NCBI GenBank assembly: GCA_026120185.1
Contig: JANUWF010002278.1
Location: 718,001-782,000 of the forward strand
Length of the DNA: 64,000 nt
Reading direction: 5' to 3'
Origin: Voacanga thouarsii
Taxonomy: Eukaryota > Streptophyta > Magnoliopsida > Gentianales > Apocynaceae
Shown here piece after piece: positions 46,321-59,000 of the stretch (positions within the stretch are counted from its first letter, which is position 1; each line of letters opens with the position of its first letter). The notes beneath the pieces were generated by a model, which made no database searches, was not told the DNA's origin, and saw only the letters and a list, made by a program, of their open reading frames with translations. Made by a program: the position numbers and the translations under genes.

Positions 46321-47943
46321 AAAATCGAGACTGTTCATATTTCTTGAGTGATTGGATAAGTAATTACTTTCCAGCCTTCCTCTACCAGAAACCCCTTACT
46401 GCTTTTCACTGAACAATTTTTTTTTTATTTTCTGCCCTAGTATTTGAACAATTTACTTTCTGTTCCTTAACTACTGTCTTTGCTTAGTTTATGAGTGCTT
46501 CATATATACAATCTTCTCTACTTCATATATTTACTTATCACTCTCCTTACTCTACATTTTGACTGATGACAAAAGGGGGAGAAAATGATAGCTGGGATTG
46601 TGATTGCGATTGCTGTAATTGTAGCACTAAGTATGTGCACTTGAGAAAAATAGCAATTTGTGGAAATTTGTGCACTATGCTGTGCTATTGTGCTCTTTAT
46701 GGCTATGCTGTAAAATCTACACTGCACTACTGATTGATTGTTGCTATTATTGAGTATTCTGACTTTTATTTTGCACTAATTGAACTAATATTGGATAAAA
46801 TGATGTTTGTGCAATGTTGTGCTATAAATTGGAAATAGTTATTATGTTTTACACTGCAACATATTTATATTCAGACTCTAAATATTTTGTAAGATCCTGT
46901 GAAACCTTCTTTGGAATTTATGTTGAGAATTGGGTTTGATCAAACCAGCATGCTGTGAAATTTTCTATTGGTTTATGATAAACATGTTTTGTGATCTTTA
47001 AATGATTATGATCATAGTTTTCTACTGTTCAAAAAGATTTAAAGTGACTCATTGAAAACCAGTTTGATATCTTGTTTTCAGTCAAAGACGTTTCTATGTA
47101 TAAAGGTATCATTGAGATTGGGGCTGTTAATCAATCTGTTATTGAAGGCTATAATGATATGGGTGTTGATCAAAGCTATTAAAATATGCTCTGTGTAAAA
47201 AATCTCACCTGATAAGGATAGTTACTCATATATTCTTCATTGCTCAAAACTTTCCTTGAAGTCTGAAATGTCTTAAGAAAACTTAGCTGGATCAAAATTT
47301 CTGAAAACTCATTATTTCCTGTACATACACGGGGGGAGTTTTAGATACACATTTTCTCGATCCAAATGGCCAGTCCAAAAATAAGTTTTAAAAAAAGACA
47401 GTTTTTGTCTAACTTTACCCTATTTTGGACACATGTTTTTGTCATCCAAAACCTAAAGTCCAAAAGTTTCGTACTCTCCTCCACCTAGTTTTGGATGCAC
47501 ATTTTGGACGTCCAAATGTTGAATCCAGTTTTCTCTCAAATCAATTATCTTAATCTTATAACTTACATATGTTTATATATGCTTATATTAAGGGGGAGCA
47601 TCTCATCTTGTAATTTATCTTTTATACCTTATTGTGTATAGATGTACACATTTTTTTGTGTGACTACTCTTTGCGGCTATTTTTTTGTGGAATAGTCCTT
47701 TGATGGAATGAAGGAGGATATGGAAGTAGGTTAGGCCATAGGCTCATTGAGCCATGTTTGTGAGTATATGCTTGAATTTTCTATCTCAATTTTATAAGCA
47801 CTTCTTGAGTCCTATAATGAGAGGTTATATTTCAATAAAAAATATTCTTATTTCTCTCGGTCTACCATGTCCACACTGTTCATATCATTATTCTTTATAT
47901 CACAATTCCATCAAGTTTGTCATCACTCAAAAAAGGGGGAGAT
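46321..47943 (+). other. SIRE 3' non-coding region with repeated purine tracts
   Basis: No coding is visible. G-rich purine tracts resembling the terminal one occur at 46571-46585 (AAAAGGGGGAGAAAA), about 47331-47340, about 47591-47599 and 47930-47943 (AAAAAAGGGGGAGAT). Only the last, adjoining the 3' LTR, is in the normal primer position. Short TTTTGGAC/GTCCAAAA strings recur between 47360 and 47520. Confidence 0.65.
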
Positions 47944-50696
47944 TGTTAGCCTTAAGGGCGTTCTCCTGTATTTTGACTTATGACAAATATTGATGAGGAT
48001 TAACTTATGTGATCCACATGTTATAGGACATGTTTGACCTTAGTTCTTCTAAGGCGTGCAAATAGGATTGCTAAGCAACTCTTGAGCAATAGAATCCAAG
48101 GATGGATGATCAAGTAGAATATCAAGACTAAGAGATTGCATACTAAGAATTCATTATGGAAGAAACTTAGACTAGGAATCTTTGTTAAGGTATCTTTTGT
48201 GTAAATTCATATGTCTTCTTTGCCTTATGATTCAGTTTAATTCTATCTTGAAGCACTAAAACAAAAAGATTTCAAAAATTTAACTCCTCAGAATTTTAGA
48301 TTGAGTAATTTGGGTGACCTTACACCCAAAAGCTTCATCCAAAATCTTGTGAATAGTATCAAATCGATTCTACCTGAAAAAGTGTCAATTTGGACTTACT
48401 TTTTAGAGGCACCTGTTGGGATTCGTGGACTCCTAAACGCGGAAAACATCTACGAATCCCTCCCGAGGACCCAAGTAAACGATTAAGAAGATGTAAACGA
48501 TTAAGAGTTACCTCTGGTTGCTGTAATCGAAATCCTTCGATTCTGGTTGCGCTGTTGTACGTTCGACCCGAACAATCACCAGACGCTGCAGTATGCGAAC
48601 GTCCTCTACGGATACACACCGCGAACTCACTCGATACCCGGGGAGTGCTAGCGCCTAGGGTTTGAGAGGTTTTTTTTTTTTCTTTCTCTGGTAGAGAATG
48701 GCACGAATGTTCTCAACCGGGAAAAATTGGACTATCGAAAGACGGCTAGGGTTTTCTTAAAAAACCCTCGAACCTCTTAGAGTCCAACCCTAATCATATC
48801 TTATCATATTCTAATTTAAATTCAAATTAAATTAAAACTGATATGATAAGATTCTGCCATTATCTCGGTAATTTAACTAATTATTTTACCGAGTCAGATT
48901 CTTATAATCTGGATATCATCCAGATTCATCGAACCTGGTCACCAGAAAAATAACCTAACAAGTTCGCTTATTGTGTGACCCTATAGGTTCATTTAACACT
49001 GGTAGCGTGCCTAAATCGTATTTAAATGGCCCACAAGTTATAAGCGGTTTCTAGCAAAACATTATAACTATCCAGGTTAAATGAAGATCGGTGATCTCTT
49101 TGAACCAAACCATAATTTTATATTTAGTCCCTTTGTCACACGATATCCAGATTAAGCATAAGGCACGGAGCATGTCATCCTTATTAAGCTTAATCAATTA
49201 TTTCTTGATTTCATAGTAGACTGTTCAAACAAATGATATCAATATCTTAGATTGATATATTTGAGCACGGCCATGCATTTTTAACAGTCTAACTTATCAA
49301 GGGGCCCATGGATATCTCTCCCATAATTGAGAGGGACAAATTCCTTCACAATCAATCATATTCCTCTCCTTGATTTATTTTATATCCAACAGTAGTCTAA
49401 TTTATTATCTAGTTAAAGACAACTTTAGACAATGTCAAAATATAGAATTTATCAAGTAAGAAACTATGATGAATTTAGGTCGAAGGACTTTCAATATTAT
49501 TATGGCTAGAAAGTACTTATGACATATTCCATGAAGTACTCTCACAGTGGGTCATGTCCAATACAATGTTCTCTAACATTTATTTATGTCTTGACTCGAT
49601 ATCACAAATATCCATGGCCAGTAAAACATAGCCATCAAGTCACAAACATACTAATCTTAATTTATTATTATTCCAATAATAATAATCGATCAGGGACAGT
49701 TTTAGAATAGTCATTGTATTCATTGTAGGGTTTTACTATCAAGTCACGTACTTGATGACCAACAAAACAAAATTCACTATTCATGGAAAGGAAAGCCTCA
49801 TATTATTATATAAAACATAATGACAATTGTATAAGTACAAATTGACTCTAGGGCATATCCCCAACAGCACCATCATCCAAAACTTAAATCCAAAACTCTG
49901 GCAAAGCTGACTGCGAAAACTAGCCATTTTCTATCCATTGGAACTCTACTTTGTGCCTCTATAAAAGGTTTCAAAACTTGATTTGAAAGCAGATTTTTGT
50001 CCTATCTTTCTAAGAAACACTCTTGCTCAATAGAATGCAAAAATCTCCTTTTCAAAAAGTGATTCAAAGTGAAATTAAATTGTGTGAAAAAGGTAAAGAT
50101 TGTTTGAGCTCATTTCGTCATGTATATCTGCTCAAAAGAGTGAGCCATTTTTATTTCATTTTATTTCTTCAATTATCTTGGTATATCAAGGTTGTGGTGT
50201 AAACCCTATTTAGGTGAATATTGATTTGTTTGTTGATTGAGAGGTTTTGGGTAAAATCAAGTGTAGTGATCCTCTCTTGTAGTTGATATAGATTGATACT
50301 ATTAAGTTGGGTGAACAAAATCTGATTGAAAATCCTTAAGTGTGAGCTTAAGATAGTGGATGTAGATCTTGGTAGATTGAACGACTATAAATCTTGTATT
50401 ATCTCTCTCTACATTCATTTTCAATCAGCTGCAATCGTCTTTGCACAAATTCTATTTGTTCCTCAAAAGAAATCTTTATTACTCTCACCAACTCATTTTT
50501 ATTCCAGCATTAATTGCATCGAGCATCTTACTTTATTAAAAGTGTAGGAAATTCTTAAATCATTTTGAGAAGCTCTTATTATTGCAAGTTCTTTTGGTCA
50601 GAAATTTGAAAGAGCTCTTTCCTCAAAGAAGATTTTTTTTTTTTTTTGCATTTTAAATTAACTAAAAACCTTATTCACTCCCTCTAAGGTTTTTCA
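47944..50696 (+). repeat. 3' LTR of SIRE-type element, interrupted by a Copia solo LTR
   Basis: It begins TGTTAGCCTTAAGGGCG and ends GGTTTTTCA. Without the insertion at 48414-49866 and one target-site copy it is about 1295 bp, close to the 1278 bp of the 5' LTR. The TATA box is at 49960-49968. Confidence 0.92.
48414..49866 (-). mobile_element. Copia-type solo LTR in SIRE 3' LTR
   Basis: TGTTGGGATTCGTGG to GCATATCCCCAACA, 1453 bp, with the perfect duplication GCACC (48409-48413 and 49867-49871). The intact SIRE 5' LTR reads through this site uninterrupted (GGAGGCACCATCGTCC near 32857). It is the cleaner sister of the copy at 14040-15558. It holds no internal region. Confidence 0.92.
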
Positions 50697-50701
50697 CAAA
50701 G

Positions 50702-51455
50702 TTGTCACAAAAATCTATCCGTAAACATACTGGAAATCAAGCTGTAGGTAGTTCCACTGGAATTAATGGGGAGGATAATCCAAGAATAGGTATACAACTC
50801 CCCAAAAATGTAAGGATGTAAATATTACCAAAGTTTAATAAAACACTTCAAAACTAGGACAGGACTCTACAATGGAAAGAGCAACGTCCAGAAATGGACA
50901 CAGATCAAGCTCTAGAGTAATTTCTCAAATTTCACCTTCCTAAATTTTATGGGAAACCAAACCAAGAACAAGAGGCTGAATCTAGGATAGAGCAAATGGA
51001 TGACATTTTTACAGTTCTAAATTACTCAGAACAAAGAAAGATTCAATTTGCTATATTTTGACTTTGAGGACCAGCATAAGATTAGTGGATTAGAAAGAAG
51101 GTAGAACAAGAGCAAGAACAAAGGGAGTGGACTTGGAGAGAATATCTGGAATAATTTAGAAAGGAATTTATACCTTCCTGGGTAATTGAGAGAAAAGAAG
51201 AAGAATTTCAAAGTCTTGAACAAGAAGGAAGGACTATCGGAAGTATGCTGCTGAATTTATGTAGCTCTCAAAATACGGTCCTTTATTAGTGCAGACGGAA
51301 TATGATTGGACCTGATGATTTATAAATGGATTACGACCTGAATTAAGGCGAACATTGATCGTTATGACTCCACCCAATTATAATGCTTCCATAGGAATGG
51401 GTTCTAGCCTAGAAGGAGAAGATTAAGAGCAAGCCAAACGAGAACAAAAAGGGGT
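50702..51455 (+). pseudogene. Tekay-like Ty3/Gypsy gag, first part
   Basis: Gag builds the retrotransposon particle. Family blocks are visible across several frames: FLKFHLPKFYGKPNQEQEAE near 50927-50985, then IEQMDDIFTVLNYSEQRKIQFA to about 51055, a Trp-containing WTWREYLE segment near 51129-51150, KEFIPSWVIERKEEEFQSLEQ near 51163-51225, and FINGLRPELRRTLIVMTPP with YNAS to about 51393. Several stops are present. It starts right after the SIRE element's target site and is cut at 51460 by a solo LTR; it resumes at 55758. Confidence 0.82.
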
Positions 51456-51707
51456 AGCTATATGAAACCCCAGCTAAAACCAACCTTAGAGTAAGGGGGT
51501 CGGGATGCATATCATATTTGCTTGCATGCATAAAGATATTTTTGTATGATTTTATGTGCTTAGATATGTGATTTGTAGACTAGATGGCTTAATAGTGTTA
51601 ATTGAGTAAGAAGGGCAAAATGATAATTTTTACTTGAGGTGAAAATAGGGAGATATCTTGAGGATTAAATAGGAAAAATATTTGGGAGAGAAAATAAGAA
51701 CAAGATT

Positions 51708-51775
51708 TGTTGTGATTTAGTGGTTAGAGCTTTAGAATTAATTCTTGAGGTCTTAGGTTCAAATTCCATCATTGG
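51708..51775 (+). other. tRNA-like block in Tekay-like LTR (copy 3)
   Basis: TAGTGGTTAGAGC (A-box-like) is followed by AGGTTCAAATTCCATC (B-box-like, exact fit to GGTTCRANNCC) with normal tRNA spacing and a GAGGTC variable-loop-like string. It lies about 250 bp into the LTR. Confidence 0.6.
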
Positions 51776-53347
51776 AGTTTTAGCATGATTAAATTTTATT
51801 TTTACTTGGGAAGGCTATATTTTGGCCTTGCATGATTTAGGGAAGAGTAGGAGTGTTGTCCTAAGGGAGACATGATAGGAATGTCCTAATCCTACTCTTG
51901 TGCTCTACAAAAATTCCTAAGGAATTCATACCCTTCTTGATCTCTAGCTTTCCTTAATTCTTAATCGATTAGGTTGATTAATTTATCCGAGCCAATTTTA
52001 TTCTAGAAAAATTCCACCAAAGTTCTATGATATGAAGGCTTCAAAATATCCAAATGAGTTATCTTGTTGGCCGAAAATGGGGAGGAGTTTTGGAAGGTTC
52101 CCAAGAGAATTAATTTCCATGGTTGAACCTTCAAAACTCCAACCTAACTGTGTTCATTTTCTTCATGTTGTAAACTGAAATTTGTCCAGCCTCTTGATCA
52201 GTCCAAGCATCGAAAATTTCAGCCATCTCTCCATCTCAAATTCTGCCAGAACAATGATCAATTCACTTAGCTTGAAGATTGAAAATCCCAGCCAAAATCG
52301 AGCTGCATAAAAATTGTGCAAACTAGGAAATTTTCTGGTCAGTTTTTGCAGCTGTGGTGAGCTAAAAACCATGCTGTTTCTTCCAGTTTTTCATCCAGCA
52401 ACTCAACCTTGTTTTTCCTCCATAAAGGAGGTTGGAAACTAACCTTAAAGGACTCTCTAATGGCCCTTCAAATATTTTGCAAACTGACTGGAAAATGGCA
52501 GCAAAATCTGCCCAGAAATTTCCAGCAAACTTGAGAAAATCTGTTCAGGATTTTCCAGCTTTGCTTTTTCTTCAGCCTTGTTTGAAACTTCCACCATTTT
52601 TCTGTACAAACTCCCTTAGAACAGCCATGAACTGAGCTTCATCATCTTCCCCAGCATTCTGCTCGAAAACTAGTCCCATAGCTGTCCTAAAATCTCTCCA
52701 TCAATCATTCCAATCAAACCATTGATTGAAGTCCATAATTCCAGCAAAATAATTTAGCAAACTACCATAGAATCATCCCTCAAACAACCAGAAAATCACT
52801 TCACCATTTCACATCATCTTTCGGCCACCCTTAAGCTCCCTCGAACAGCTTTCATTCCAGCAAAAACCCTTACCAATCAGCCAACCATTGAAGCTTCCAA
52901 AAGCTCTCCACCATCAAAGATCTACTCACCATATTTGTTTCCAAAATTGATTCCCTAAAATATTCTTTTTGAATTTCAAACAACCAGCTTTCCTTTTCCT
53001 CTCAAATCTGAAAATCCAATTGCCAAAAACCATTCAAACAATTCAACCACCCTATTCCCACAGAATTTCGGCCAGCTTCAACCAAAGTCTCTCTATTCTC
53101 TTCAAACCAAGAACACCTACTAGCATTCTCAAGCCTCAGACCACTCCAAACCTCTCCAATCTTCTCCAAAAACTCTAGATCACACCTACTCAACCCCTTG
53201 AAACCACTTCTGCAATTTTTAACATCAAATATTGAAATCCAAGTCTCACTTTTGGATAAAAAAAACTAGAATTTTCTTGAATGCTAAAGAACACCTTCAA
53301 GGTAAGCATGATCAATCATCTCCATCTTCACTTATCTTCAACTCTTA

Positions 53348-53350
<3 letters not shown>

Positions 53351-53388
<38 letters not shown>

Positions 53389-53392
53389 TGAA

Positions 53393-53434
<42 letters not shown>
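53351..53434. repeat. (CA)n and (CT)n microsatellites
   Basis: About 17 CA repeats at 53351-53386, then about 16 CT repeats at 53403-53434. The CT run matches the GA run of the sister LTR at 36768-36820 in position. Confidence 0.95.
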
Positions 53435-53438
<4 letters not shown>

Positions 53439-55680
53439 CAAATGGTTACTTTAACCATAGCCGTGTTTCATTCTTCCTTCTTGGACGAACTAAGTTGTCC
53501 ACGCGAGAGGATTCTTTTGAAACTTCTTCAAGGTCGTCATATTTCAAGTAAGCCTCTTCAACCTTCTCTTTAAATGCTAGATTCATGTCCCTGGGATGAT
53601 ATTTGAAGGGGATGGATTATGATTAGGGTTTGAGCATGTGTTGTTGTGTTGGAGTTGAGATTGAAGCATGAATAAATGTGTTTGTATGATGGAGATGGGA
53701 TTGATGCATGAGATGGTTTATCTTGGTTGATTGTATGGCGTTTGTAGGGTTTGTTGCATGTCTTCATGCCGTGAGTAGTATGAATGATCAAGCATGTTAG
53801 AGATTATGTCACCTTCGGTGAATAGGGTTTTATGATTTTGTATGATTGTGAAAGCCATGAATATGTTTATATTAGTAGAGTTTGGATCATGTCTTGGTAG
53901 ATTTGGATCTATGTTTTATTCATGATTTGGATGTTGTGTTGATTGATGTAGAGTGTATGTTCATGATTATGGATAGAAATAAGAAATATGATCATGAACT
54001 TGTTGTCCCTAAGCTAATTTTATTTCATTAATAAAATGATTAAAACTATAATTTCTTCTAGTGATTTCGAAAACCTTAGGGAAATGTGGATTTGGACTAT
54101 TATATAAAATAATGATATTTTAGTCAAATAAATAATTGCTTTTATTAAAGAAATAAAATATATAGATTTTATATAAAATAAAATATATAGAAAATAATAG
54201 TATCGAATAAAGTTTTTTATATAAATATTCATAATAGGTAAAATATTAATTTTGTAAGTCTTATATTCATAAATACTATTAAAATTTATTTATTGTCTTT
54301 CAATCAAAACCCATTAAAATTTACTTACAACTAATTTTAGTCACTAATTATTTTCCAACAACTAATTATTAATGGATTAGTATTTTAAATGATTCCATCT
54401 AGGTCCTAGGACCTTTCATCAAATAAACCCAAATTTATTTATAGCAAGATTTAAACCTTTAACTTATTAGTACCCATTTCCAAACTCTAGTTATTTTAAT
54501 ATCAAGCTAGATTTATTTCATAAACTATTTTATTTATTATCTGGCCTTAAAGCTTGGGACACTAGGGTTATGGTTGTAGTAAGTTGAGCTAGGATTATTT
54601 TTAAAAGTGAATTTTGGCTTGAGTTTAATTATGGCTCATGTTTAACGCAGGCGGGGTTAGGTCAACTGTTGGAGACCTTTATTTTGAGCAAGGATCAGGT
54701 AAGCTCCTACATAAAACTTGTTTGATGCAAAATGGTTATTATGGCAAGCCAAATGTGGAGTGCATGGACACTCACTTCTGTAAAGGCAATTGAGGGTTGT
54801 CTCCTATCTCATTTCAGTCAAACAAATTATTTGAAAATCAATAAGCAATTTTACCCAAACTCTAAACTCTTTCTAAAACCAGCTTTGTCCCAAACTTTGG
54901 AAATCCTTAATTGCCCTTTTCAAATGGAGCTATGTTTTATTCATTTTTCCCCAAGTGGGATAAATTACGTTGAGTACTCAATAAGGGCGGACTGCTGCGA
55001 CTAGTCTTTGAAGGGTTAGAGTAAGTCTCTTAGTAGGTGGCCACCTCTGAGGGATAAGTCCTTCCCAGATAAGATGTCAGTTCAGTGGTTCGTGCCGGTC
55101 CGAGCTAGCAGTTTTCAGTCAAGTGGACTGTGTGTTAGCGGAATGGACAACCGATTTTGTTTGGGTGTAGAGATGAAGGAGTGTCTCACTCGGTAGGCCG
55201 ATCACCTACTTTTTGTCTGTCTACACAAAGTGTGGCATTCTGACCGTTGTATGGTTTTGAGGCCCAACGTGTGGTAACCCATGACCACCCTTTTGAGCGG
55301 TTGATTTATTTGTACTTGTATGGTTGGAAAAGCCAAAATGCCATTCTTAATTTTGACTATTGTTTATTGTTTGCCAGTATTTTTCTTATGAAATTCTTAC
55401 ACCTTGCATTCATGGACTGTTTTCTCTGAACACTCAAAACACACATGGTCTTATTGAGATTTTTATCTCATCACCCGTTTTTCCATGATTTCAGGTCGAC
55501 CCTGTTGTGGGGATGAGTAGCTAGTGTTGCCTGCCTTGGAAGATATTTTGTTATTTATTTTATATAATGCTTTGGGAGTTGAGAGTGAACAATTTTTATT
55601 CTGGATTTATTCATAAATTTTTAGGTTGTAATAAGTTTTAAATTTTAAGGTATTGTTTTATTTTTATTTTGTGTCCTAGT

Positions 55681-55687
55681 TATAAAG
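55681..55687 (+). promoter_or_regulatory. Candidate TATA box near the 3' end of solo LTR
   Basis: TATAAAG followed by ACCCCTTGTCC, about 66 bp before the LTR end. Confidence 0.5.
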
Positions 55688-55757
55688 ACCCCTTGTCCTT
55701 TGGATGGGGCGACATCCCTAGCCCTGTTGGGCCTGGGTAGTGGGGTGTTACAAGCTA

Positions 55758-55915
55758 GACCTTATGAGCCGTGGTCCACAAAGGAAGAATTGATTCCAAA
55801 AGTTAGGAATAATAAACGGTGCATGTTTTGCCATAAATGAGGACATTTGTATGGAGATTGCTGGAGGAGGCTCCAAAAATGTCATATATGTCAAAGAAAA
55901 TGGCACACATCCACT
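55758..55915 (+). pseudogene. Tekay-like gag C-terminal part with two zinc knuckles
   Basis: It follows directly from the gag part ending at 51455. CMFCHK-stop-GHLYGDC near 55820-55860 is a CCHC knuckle with one stop before GH. CHICQRKWHTSTKC near 55878-55918 is a second knuckle with Trp in place of the usual Gly. No protease, reverse transcriptase or integrase follows before the 3' LTR. Confidence 0.8.
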
Positions 55916-56052
55916 AAATGTCAAAAATGGACTAGTAGGAAGTCATGATATTCTTTTTGGAATAGATGGGTTAAAATGCTCTGGAATTGACATCCGGTAT
56001 AGATGCAATGTGAGAGACACAAAAGAACTATCCAGAGTTTTAAAAGTAAAGT

Positions 56053-56091
56053 TTCAATTTCGAGGATGAAATTTCTTAAAGGATAGGATTT
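56053..56091 (+). other. 3' end of Tekay-like internal region with degenerate purine tract
   Basis: CAATTTCGAGGATGAAATTTC followed by a purine-rich stretch (AAAGGATAGGA) precedes the 3' LTR. In Tekay/Del elements this sequence marks the end of pol and the plus-strand primer, so the natural 3' end is present although pol is not. Confidence 0.7.
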
Positions 56092-59000
56092 TGTAACATC
56101 CTATCTGTTTGTACTTTGACTGATAGCTACTTTGTATAGAGTGAGTATTTGTGTAAATGACCAGAATAAGAAATGATTAGTTTAATAAGATGAATCTTTT
56201 GATGTAATACAAATTTGCAAGGGCATCGTTGGAATTTTGATCGCAAATTAAGAAAAACTGAGAAATAATTTGGAAATTTGAAACACACCATTAAGTTAGT
56301 TTAATGCATAGATCGTATTGGAGAAATAAAAAGTTTTTCGATTGGGATGAATAGCAACTGGATTATGTGTATTTCTAAGGAAATATAATACTATCTTGAA
56401 GAATTAAAGTGATTATAGTCAAAAGAGAATAAGTAGTATTTTATGATTTGTTGTTAAGACTAGATGACATTATATGATTGGTTGTTGAAGACTAAGTGCC
56501 CTTATATTATTGGTTGCAAGAAAACACATGTTATATTAGGTGGACGGTATAAAACCTTCCAAGTGTCATCCTATAATTGGTTGAGAAAGCCACGTGCCAT
56601 TTTTTGATTGGTTTAGCAAGTAAAGTGTTGCCATGTGATTGTTTGCATGCAATGATCATGCAAGATATAAAGAACTTTATTAAAATTGCAAAGTCCACAA
56701 ACTTCCATGATATTCTAAAATGCGACCTAAGGTACTACTTGGACCAATAAAAGAACACCACAAGATAAAAGCCATTAAATGCATTTTGACCAAGGAAATT
56801 AAATCTTCTATAAGTAGAAGATTAAGATGGTGGTGAAGGACTGTTTGATGGCTGAAAATCAGCAATAAAATGGAGAGAATCGAGAGAAGAGAGAAAATAA
56901 GAAGAAAAAGAAGAAAAAAGAGAGAAAAAAGGAAAATTGCAAGAACTTGGAGCAATTTCTTGCAAGATGTCATCCAAGTGAAGGTAAAACATCTTCTTTC
57001 ACGAATTAAAATTGTTCTACCAGTTTTAAGGATTATTTTGATAGTATTTTTTTTTATGGACAAAGAAAGAATTATAGTTAATCTTCATGGAGCATTTTGC
57101 TAAACTATGGTTTTTAATTATATTATACCTACCGGTACAAGGAATAAATATTTTGGTATGATTTTTATGTTATTTACAGAAGAGTTGGTGAAGTTATGTT
57201 GAGGTTTTCATGATTGGAAAGTTGAAGGAAAAAGATAGGAGAAAGGAATTAAGTGAAAGCTTGTTATTGTTGTTGAAATTAAAACTTAATATGTGATAAT
57301 CATGGCTACCGGTTTATATTGTGATGATTGAGTGATTTTCAGCCTTCTTCATGACTGAAAACAGGGTATTTTCATGTTAGCAAAATGGTATATGAAGTGA
57401 ATCAAGTGTTATTCATAGTTTAAAGTGACGTTTTATTACATGGCTAATGGATTTGTATAGAAATGACATAAATAATCAATTTTGGCCCCAATAGTTTGTC
57501 ACCATCTTCAGAAAAATCTGATTTGACCTTATAGTTTTGTAGCTAATGGTCTTAGGAGAATTTTGGCATGAATTTGAGGTCATTTGAATTTGTGGATAGA
57601 AAGTTATGATGAAAATTCAAAATAGTGCCAAAACTGTGATAGAATTAAAATACTGAGAATTTGTAATCAAAACTGAAAGAAATTGAAGGGATAAATGGTA
57701 TTCCATGAATTGGAAATTATAAAGGAATGTCGTAGGGAGATTTTGGAAGTAGTTTGATATCATTTGGACTTGTGAAACAAAAGTTATGTCAAAAATATAC
57801 TAAAGGGTGTCATGAAGTGAAAATACAGAATTTGTTAAGCCATCATATTATGTTTTGTTTCGTTGAGTTTAATGAAGTAAGAGAAGTCATGAGGCTAAGA
57901 AAATACCTTATGGTTATATGGAACACACGAGTGAAGGAAGGAATATGCAAAGGAAATATTATTCCTTTAAGTACTTTAATTAATTATATGTCTATTTGTG
58001 AGAAAGTGAGTTTAGAAATTGGATAATATCCTTGTTAGTGCATTTATTAATGATGCGTTATTTTAGAGGATTGAGGTGCTAAAGAAGCTTGAAATACTCT
58101 TGTGATGTAGGCACGAGTAATATGAGGACTTCGTGAAGGCCCGTGGGAATAAAAGTGTGAAGACGTAGCTTTAGTCATGGTGAATCCCATTTGTTTTATA
58201 AATGATGTTTTGTGCTAGTGATTTTCTGGTAAAACCTTTTAGTTTTCCTAACCAAACATACGGTTTTCCTAAGAAAGTGAAATCTTATATCATATGCTAT
58301 AATTTAAATGGGAAAATGGACTCTCATTATTATGAAAACCATGTAATGACAAATGTTTTCCCCTAAAAGCATGAAAGTATGGACAATAGACCTTTTTGTT
58401 TTTCTGAACTAAATTATACCTTTCCTGAACAAAGATTTGGTTTCTCGGAGCCGAAAGATGATTGAATTTTAGGAAATAAAATGTTTCTGCAAAGGATTTT
58501 GAATTCTTTATGCTATGGATTTTTTAAGTGTAAGTATTTATGAAAAATATCTCTCTCATATATCATATGGTACAAAATGAATACTTTACTAGCACAATTG
58601 TGATCCGTTCCATATTTAATAGCAAAGAGTGCTAGTTTGTGATTTTGTTGCTTTAACAGAACAATGGACTATTTCTAAGGAATTCTGGCACGACAAAATC
58701 TGAAATCCTTGAATTTAACTCCTTTTTTAGATTTGGAATTCTGGATTGGTTGAAATGAAATTCCTTTGGACTTGGGTATTCCTAAAATGTATAATTTACA
58801 TAAATATCTTTAAGGAATGATTTTGTAACAAAAGAAGGACTTTTTATCCTTCTATGGAAGGAATTTGGAAAATAATCTCTTGGCATGAGATTAATATTTG
58901 AAAAATAATCCTCTGGTATGGATTTTACTTTGGGAAATAATATTTTGGCCTCAGAAAATGTTTTCTTGGTATTTCTTTAGGAATGTGGTATTGGGCTGGT

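Larger units (their letters stand above)
32389..50701 (+). mobile_element. SIRE-type Ty1/Copia retrotransposon with later insertions
   Basis: The 5' LTR (32394-33671) and 3' LTR (47944-50696) are flanked by the perfect duplication CAAAG (32389-32393 and 50697-50701). In order it has an initiator tRNA-Met type primer site, gag, protease, partial integrase, reverse transcriptase, RNase H, an additional ORF3 and several G-rich purine tracts. Order and gag sequence fit the SIRE/Maximus lineage. It has taken two nested insertions: one in the leader (33705-39847) and one in the 3' LTR (48414-49866). All genes carry stops. It sits inside the Tekay-like element, so it is younger than that element. 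Confidence 0.9.
51461..55752 (+). mobile_element. Tekay-like solo LTR (4.3 kb) inside the gag
   Basis: It starts TATGAAACCCCAGC (TGTG mutated to TATG) and ends GTGGGGTGTTACA, with the perfect duplication AGCTA (51456-51460 and 55753-55757). It is the plus-strand counterpart of the elements at 21200 and 34496. Its 3' end carries the block TATAAAGACCCCTTGTCC also found in the host Tekay-like LTRs, which sets its orientation. It contains CA and CT microsatellites and the tRNA-like block. There is no internal region. Confidence 0.87.

Noticed and set aside
48359..48665. Overlapping plus and minus open frames of about 90 codons
   Set aside because: They lie in the GC-richer start of a Copia solo LTR; the older sister copy at 14040 does not keep the frames.
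51708..51775. Functional tRNA gene
   Set aside because: A- and B-box sequences are present, but acceptor and anticodon stems do not pair well by eye and the block is LTR-borne, so only a tRNA-like call is made.
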